A DNA stretch of 64,000 nucleotides, from assembly GCF_044987625.1 (NCBI RefSeq), contig NZ_JBJDSB010000007.1:4102-68101 (forward strand), read 5' to 3'. The translations under genes and the position numbers were made by a program. The notes under the pieces were generated by a model that was given only the letters and a program-made list of their open reading frames with translations, did no database searches and was not told the origin of the DNA. The DNA comes from Desulfobaculum sp044987625 (GTDB taxonomy: Bacteria; Desulfobacterota; Desulfovibrionia; Desulfovibrionales; Desulfovibrionaceae). Below are positions 59,707-64,000 of the stretch, piece by piece. Every line of letters starts with the position of its first letter. Within the stretch, counting starts at the first letter, position 1.

Positions 59707-61539
59707 GTGACGTACCGTTTTGTTTTATCCTGCTGCGCCGCAGTGGCGCTTGCGGCATTCACGCTTACGGCGCATCAGGCATGGGCAACACAAGGCATAA
59801 CCATAACCCATGCGTTAACCCTTGCCGATGCGCCTGAACTGCCCGCGGACTTCACGCACTTTTCTTACGCCAACCCACAGGCGCCAAAGGGGGGCGAGGT
59901 GCGTATGCATGCCATAGGCACGTTTACAAGCATGAATCCCTTCACGCCCAAAGGCGAACTCCCTTCGGGCTTTGGACTCCTTCATGACAGCCTGACGACA
60001 ACGTCTCTCGACGAACCCTTTACGCAGTATTGCCTTGTGGCGGACAGCATCATCATCCCCGATGATGGCTCATGGATAGAATTCACCATCCATCCCAAAG
60101 CGCGCTTTCATGACGGAACGCCGATCACGGCGCGCGATGTGGTCTTTTCCTACACCGCGACCATGGAGAATATTGGCAGCACGCTGCAGCGCTTTTTTTC
60201 GGACATTACCGCTGTGAAGGCTGTTGATGAACGGCGGGTTCGCTACGAGTTCGCACCTGGCGCGAAAAGGGAAGTGGCCCTTATCGCCAGCAGGATGCCC
60301 ATTTACCCCGAGCATTTCTGGAAGGAGAAGGACCGCGCGCATACGATGATGGGGACAATTGTCGGAAGTGGTCCCTACCGGATTGCGTCCTATTCGCAGG
60401 GGGAGAACATCGTCTACGAACGGGTCAAAGACTACTGGGCCAAAGACCGCCCCGTCTGTGCCGGGCACTATAACTTCGACAGAATCCGGTATGAATATTT
60501 CCGTGATGCCACCGTGGCGCTGGAGGCCTTTCGCGCCGGACACTACGACATCCGCGAGGAGCACTCGGCCAAAAGCTGGAAGACACTGTATACCGGCCCA
60601 GCCTTTGACCGTGGCGACATCGTCATGGAGCGTTTTCGCCATGCCCAGCCGCTAGGCATTCAAGGGCTGTTTTTCAACACCCGCCGCCCCATGTTTCAAG
60701 ACCGGCGTGTCCGGCGTGCTCTTGTCCTCGCCTTCGACTACGAATGGGTCAACCGACAACTCTATTGGAGCGCCTACCCGCGCACCACAAGCTATTTCAC
60801 CAACTCGGAGCTTGCCGCAAAGGGATTGCCGTCGCCAGAGGAGCTGCGTCTTTTGGAGCCGTTTCGAGCCATACTTCCTCAAGAAGTCTTTACGGCGGAG
60901 CACACATTTCCTGTTGCAGAGGAGAACGGCTTCAACCGCCATAATCTGCTCCGCGCGGCCCAGCTTCTTAAAGAGGCAGGATACGTCCTTCGCGACGGCG
61001 TTCTTGTGGACGGGCACTCCGGGCGGCCCTTTCGATTTCAACTCCTGACGGACTCTGCGTCCATACGCCGCGTGGCCCTTCCTTTTGCCCGCAATCTGGA
61101 GCGGCTTGGCATTGAGCTTTCCATCCTCGTTGCGGACACCGCCATGTATATGCGCAAGGGCAAAGTCTTTGATTTCGATATGATTTCCATGGGCTTTGGG
61201 CACACTCTGAGTCCGGGGCGCGAGCTTCGATTCTACTGGCATTCCAGTTCCAAAGACATGGAGGGTAGCCGAAATGTCATCGGTCTTGCCGACCCGGCGG
61301 TGGATGCTTTGGTCGACGCGATTATCAGCGCCCCCAACCGTACCGAGCGTGTCGCGGCGTGCCGTGCGTTGGACCGCGTTCTTTTATGGGGTGAGTATGT
61401 GATTCCAACCGGCGCATCCAACGTTTACCGCATTGCGTATTGGAAAGGATTGAAACGCCCAGAGCGTCTGCCTCGGTATGCGTTTGGGGTCAACACGTGG
61501 TGGTGCGAAAGCGCCGAGCAGGAGGGCGGCGGCTTATGA
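59707..61539 (+). CDS. YejA-like extracellular solute-binding protein (family 5)
   Basis: 610 residues from GTG 59707 with GGAG six bases upstream; the signal peptide is FVLSCCAAVALAAFTLTAHQAWA. The mature part is a SBP_bac_5 protein of the YejA branch: FTHFSYANPQAPKGGEVRM, GTFTSMNPFTPKG, IEFTIHPKARFHDGTPITARDVVFSY, GVNTWWCE at the end. YejABEF imports peptides such as microcin C. Here the genes follow a TonB receptor, suggesting import of a peptide-like siderophore or metallophore. Its stop overlaps the permease start (ATGA). Confidence 0.9.
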   Translation: MTYRFVLSCCAAVALAAFTLTAHQAWATQGITITHALTLADAPELPADFTHFSYANPQAPKGGEVRMHAIGTFTSMNPFTPKGELPSGFGLLHDSLTTTSLDEPFTQYCLVADSIIIPDDGSWIEFTIHPKARFHDGTPITARDVVFSYTATMENIGSTLQRFFSDITAVKAVDERRVRYEFAPGAKREVALIASRMPIYPEHFWKEKDRAHTMMGTIVGSGPYRIASYSQGENIVYERVKDYWAKDRPVCAGHYNFDRIRYEYFRDATVALEAFRAGHYDIREEHSAKSWKTLYTGPAFDRGDIVMERFRHAQPLGIQGLFFNTRRPMFQDRRVRRALVLAFDYEWVNRQLYWSAYPRTTSYFTNSELAAKGLPSPEELRLLEPFRAILPQEVFTAEHTFPVAEENGFNRHNLLRAAQLLKEAGYVLRDGVLVDGHSGRPFRFQLLTDSASIRRVALPFARNLERLGIELSILVADTAMYMRKGKVFDFDMISMGFGHTLSPGRELRFYWHSSSKDMEGSRNVIGLADPAVDALVDAIISAPNRTERVAACRALDRVLLWGEYVIPTGASNVYRIAYWKGLKRPERLPRYAFGVNTWWCESAEQEGGGL

Positions 61540-62642
61540 TGCACTATCTTCTCAAGCGTCTCGCGCTTGTTGTGCCGACAATTTTTATCATTTTAACGCT
61601 GAATTTCTTTGTGATTCAGTTGTGCCCCGGTGGCCCGGTGGAGCAGATGTTAGCCCGTATTCAGGGGGAGGAGCGTTCTCTTTTAGAGCGTGCGGGAGCA
61701 AGCGGGCAGGATGAAATCAAAACCGTGCAAAGCTCGCTGGACAATATGGGGACCTACCGCTCAGACGGGGGGCTGGACCCAGAGCTGGAGCAGCGGATTA
61801 AGCGGTACTACGGCTTCGACAAACCCCTGCTGGAGCGTTACTGGATGATGCTCAGCGGTTTTGCGCGGTTCGAGTTTGGGGACAGCCTGTTCAGGGACAA
61901 GTCCATCCTTGAACTGGTGCGTGAAAAGCTGCCTGTGTCGCTGTCCCTCGGACTCTGGACCACACTCATTTCATATATCGTCTCGGTACCACTCGGCATC
62001 CGCAAGGCCATCCGCGCAGGCTCGTCCTTTGACGCATGGACCAGCTTTGCCGTGGTGGCGGCCAGCGCCGTGCCAACGTTTCTCTTTGCCATCCTGCTCG
62101 TCATCCTCTTCGCGGGCGGGAGCTATTGGGATCTGTTCCCCTTACGCGGGCTGGTGTCGCCTGGATTTGACGACATGAGCCTTGCGGCAAAGGTTGTAGA
62201 CTACGCATGGCACATGACGCTGCCGGTGCTGGCCATGGTCATTGGCAGCTTTGCCGGGACAACACTTCTGACGCGCAACTGCTTTCTGGACGAAATCGGC
62301 AAGCAGTATGTGGTGACAGCGCGGGCCAAAGGACTCACTGAAAACCGCGTGCTTTATGGCCATGTTTTCCGAAATGCCATGCTCATCTTCATCGCGGGAT
62401 TCCCAGGGGCGTTCATAAGCATGTTCTTCACCGGCTCCCTGCTTATCGAGGTTATTTTCTCGTTGGACGGACTGGGCCAGATGGGCTTTGCGGCCACCAT
62501 GCAGCGCGACTACCCCCTCATGTTCGCCACGCTCTATATCTCAACCCTGCTTGGGCTGGTCATCAAGCTGGTGAGCGACATCACCTATACATTCGTCGAC
62601 CCGCGTATTGATTTTAGCGCGGTCAATTCCAGAGGCTCATGA
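61536..62642 (+). CDS. yejB: YejB-like ABC transporter permease
   Basis: 368 residues. The first membrane helix (RLALVVPTIFIILTLNFFVI) is followed by a YejB-typical insertion (GGPVEQMLARIQGEERSL), YYGFDKPLLERYW and five more helices. The EAA loop is VTARAKGLTENRVLYGHVFRNA. It starts with ATGA overlap on the binding-protein stop. It forms the membrane channel with the next permease. Confidence 0.92.
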   Translation: MMHYLLKRLALVVPTIFIILTLNFFVIQLCPGGPVEQMLARIQGEERSLLERAGASGQDEIKTVQSSLDNMGTYRSDGGLDPELEQRIKRYYGFDKPLLERYWMMLSGFARFEFGDSLFRDKSILELVREKLPVSLSLGLWTTLISYIVSVPLGIRKAIRAGSSFDAWTSFAVVAASAVPTFLFAILLVILFAGGSYWDLFPLRGLVSPGFDDMSLAAKVVDYAWHMTLPVLAMVIGSFAGTTLLTRNCFLDEIGKQYVVTARAKGLTENRVLYGHVFRNAMLIFIAGFPGAFISMFFTGSLLIEVIFSLDGLGQMGFAATMQRDYPLMFATLYISTLLGLVIKLVSDITYTFVDPRIDFSAVNSRGS

Positions 62643-63679
62643 TGTTTCGATTCGAGTTGAGTCCCATACAGGCGGCCCGCTGGGCGAAATTCAAAAGAAA
62701 TTCACGCGGGAAGTGGGCCCTTGGCATCTTCCTGACGCTCTTTGCCGTAAGCCTCTGCGCGGAACTCATCGCCAACGACGTACCGCTTCTTGTCATCTAC
62801 AAGGACGAAATTCACGTGCCCATTGTCAGCCCGCAGCCGGAGACCGCCTATGGCGGCGCCTTGGCCACTCCGGCGAACTACCGCGACCCAGCAGTGCAGC
62901 AGCTTATTGAGCACGATGGCTGGATGCTGTGGCCGCCGGTGCGCTATGACTACCAAACCATCAACCGCACTGTAGCAGAACCGTTTCCGGCCCCGCCGTC
63001 ACGGGAGAACCTGCTTGGAACCGACGACAGCGGGCGCGACGTCTTTGCCCGGCTTCTTTACGGCTTCCGCCTGTCTGTGCTCTTTGGGCTGGCCCTAGGG
63101 GGCTTTGGCGCCGTGATCGGAATCTGCGTGGGAGCGCTGCTTGGGTACTATGGTGGGTGGCTGGATATCGCGGGACAGCGCTTTATGGAAGTCTGGGGCG
63201 GAATGCCTCTGACCTATTTGCTCATCATCTTGGCGAGCTTTGTTGAGCCAACGTTCTGGATGCTGCTTGGCATCATGCTGCTCTTTAGCTGGATGGGTCT
63301 CGTGGACGTGGTGCGGGCGGAATTTCTGAAGGGCCGAAATCTCAGTTACATCCAAGCCGCGCGGGCGCTCGGCGTCTCGGACGCGCGCATCATGTTCCGC
63401 CACATCCTGCCAAACGCCATGGTGGCGACAATCACCTTCCTGCCGTTCATCCTGAACAGCTCCATCACTACCCTCACGTCCCTCGACTTCCTCGGCTTCG
63501 GCCTCCCTCCAGACTCCCCCGCCCTCGGCGAACTGCTCGCCCAAGGCAAAGCCAACATCCACGCCCCCTGGATAGGCCTCTCCGCCTTCGCCGTGCTCGG
63601 CGGCCTGCTTATGCTGTTGGTCTTCGTCGGGGAGGCGGTGCGGGATGCGTTTGATCCGGGGAGCGTAAACAATGGGTGA
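62639..63679 (+). CDS. yejE: YejE-like ABC transporter permease
   Basis: 346 residues. SPIQAARWAKFKRNSRGKWAL and HPLGTD-type ENLLGTDDSGRDVFARLLYGFR are typical of YejE, and the EAA loop is IQAARALGVSDARIMFRHILPNA. Five to six membrane helices. It overlaps yejB by four bases. A YejF-type ATPase gene should follow in the complete system but is not seen before the window ends. Confidence 0.92.
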   Translation: MMFRFELSPIQAARWAKFKRNSRGKWALGIFLTLFAVSLCAELIANDVPLLVIYKDEIHVPIVSPQPETAYGGALATPANYRDPAVQQLIEHDGWMLWPPVRYDYQTINRTVAEPFPAPPSRENLLGTDDSGRDVFARLLYGFRLSVLFGLALGGFGAVIGICVGALLGYYGGWLDIAGQRFMEVWGGMPLTYLLIILASFVEPTFWMLLGIMLLFSWMGLVDVVRAEFLKGRNLSYIQAARALGVSDARIMFRHILPNAMVATITFLPFILNSSITTLTSLDFLGFGLPPDSPALGELLAQGKANIHAPWIGLSAFAVLGGLLMLLVFVGEAVRDAFDPGSVNNG

Positions 63680-64000
63680 TCCTGCGACAGTGTTCGGTCA
63701 CGGAAATCCCGTTCTCGGCCTCGTGCAGAAGCCGGGAAGTCTGGTGCTCAGTGAATCGAAATTGTCGCAAGATATTCATCCCTTATACGAATGTGCGGCG
63801 CCCAAAAAGCTCTCCTCTTTGGTGAGACACTTATGCAGGAGGGGCACACTTTGGAGAAAGACATCCGTTGAAGGAAGACCTGTCGCCTTGACGAGTGAGG
63901 GAGAAGGAGAGGTTGAGTACATTGTGTACGCCGCCTTTCAGTCCGGTTTCGGACGGCTTTGTACTCCCGCACTGTATTAAGCGGGGGATTTCGGCTGGGG
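63672..64000. other. Right-edge sequence without a recognised gene
   Basis: A 102-codon frame (63672-63980) starts with an ATG overlapping the permease stop, but after a few residues its sequence has none of the Walker or signature motifs of an ABC ATPase and resembles nothing I know. It may be the scar of an insertion or deletion that removed the ATPase, or the edge of a mobile element continuing to the right. Confidence 0.4.

Noticed and set aside
63672..63980. 102-codon frame as the missing YejF ATPase
   Set aside because: It has no Walker A, signature or Walker B motif; only its start overlap resembles an operon gene.

Overview
The window comes from a GC-rich, anaerobic, sulfate-reducing deltaproteobacterium, most likely a Desulfovibrionales member. 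The strongest evidence is a complete four-gene Qrc-type complex (33523-38296). A formate dehydrogenase/[FeFe]-hydrogenase cluster, PAS-rich sensor kinases and many sigma-54 activators fit this. No chromosomal origin, rRNA or CRISPR array is present.

Layout. 1-2990: end of a formate dehydrogenase gene, two HycB-like ferredoxin subunits and a monomeric [FeFe] hydrogenase, the gene set of a hydrogen-dependent CO2 reductase / soluble formate-hydrogen lyase. 3126-5866: a PAS histidine kinase and NtrC-type regulator. 6061-7735: a LivK-type binding protein and a small lipoprotein. 8104-9914: an AT-rich 1.7-kb mini-island inserted in the tRNA-Leu(UAA) gene. It is bounded by 59-bp copies of the tRNA 3' part and has one recognisable gene, a TIR-domain protein, and no integrase. 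9953-28125: housekeeping and envelope genes (LysR regulator, AP-superfamily hydrolase, UvrD-type helicase, class III cyclase, deacetylase-like lipoprotein, an ATP-grasp/7TM/aspartic-protease cassette, GluQRS, MobA, a polyamine-type binding protein, a secreted trypsin-like protease) and a 24-residue peptide gene with its own promoter and terminator.

28218-33257: a five-PAS histidine kinase, then RmlC and ManC for nucleotide-sugar synthesis. 33295-38296: the qrc operon behind a structured leader. 38822-40027: a membrane protein with the architecture of the mercury-methylation corrinoid protein HgcA, but with the cobalt-ligating cysteine of the cap helix replaced by lysine. 40078-43578: amidoligase/C26 hydrolase pair, methyltransferase, CreA. 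43696-48451: LysR regulator divergent from an M24 enzyme whose metal-ligand spacing matches the DMSP lyase DddP, a radical SAM protein and a betaine-type binding protein. 48634-54017: GNAT, carboxymuconolactone decarboxylase-like, cupin, alpha/beta hydrolase and Fe-alcohol dehydrogenase genes facing an AraC regulator, a probable aldehyde/electrophile response locus.

54368-63679: a sigma-54 activator followed by an apparent iron/siderophore uptake operon (binding-protein-like cytoplasmic protein, TonB receptor, YejA-like binding protein, two permeases). This operon has a consensus -24/-12 promoter abutting a Fur box. The expected transporter ATPase does not follow; the last 320 bases hold nothing I recognise.

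The best candidates for undescribed biology are the TIR mini-island, the cysteine-less HgcA paralogue, the DddP-like operon and the sigma-54/Fur-controlled uptake operon. Family assignments rest on reading motifs by eye; no database search was run.
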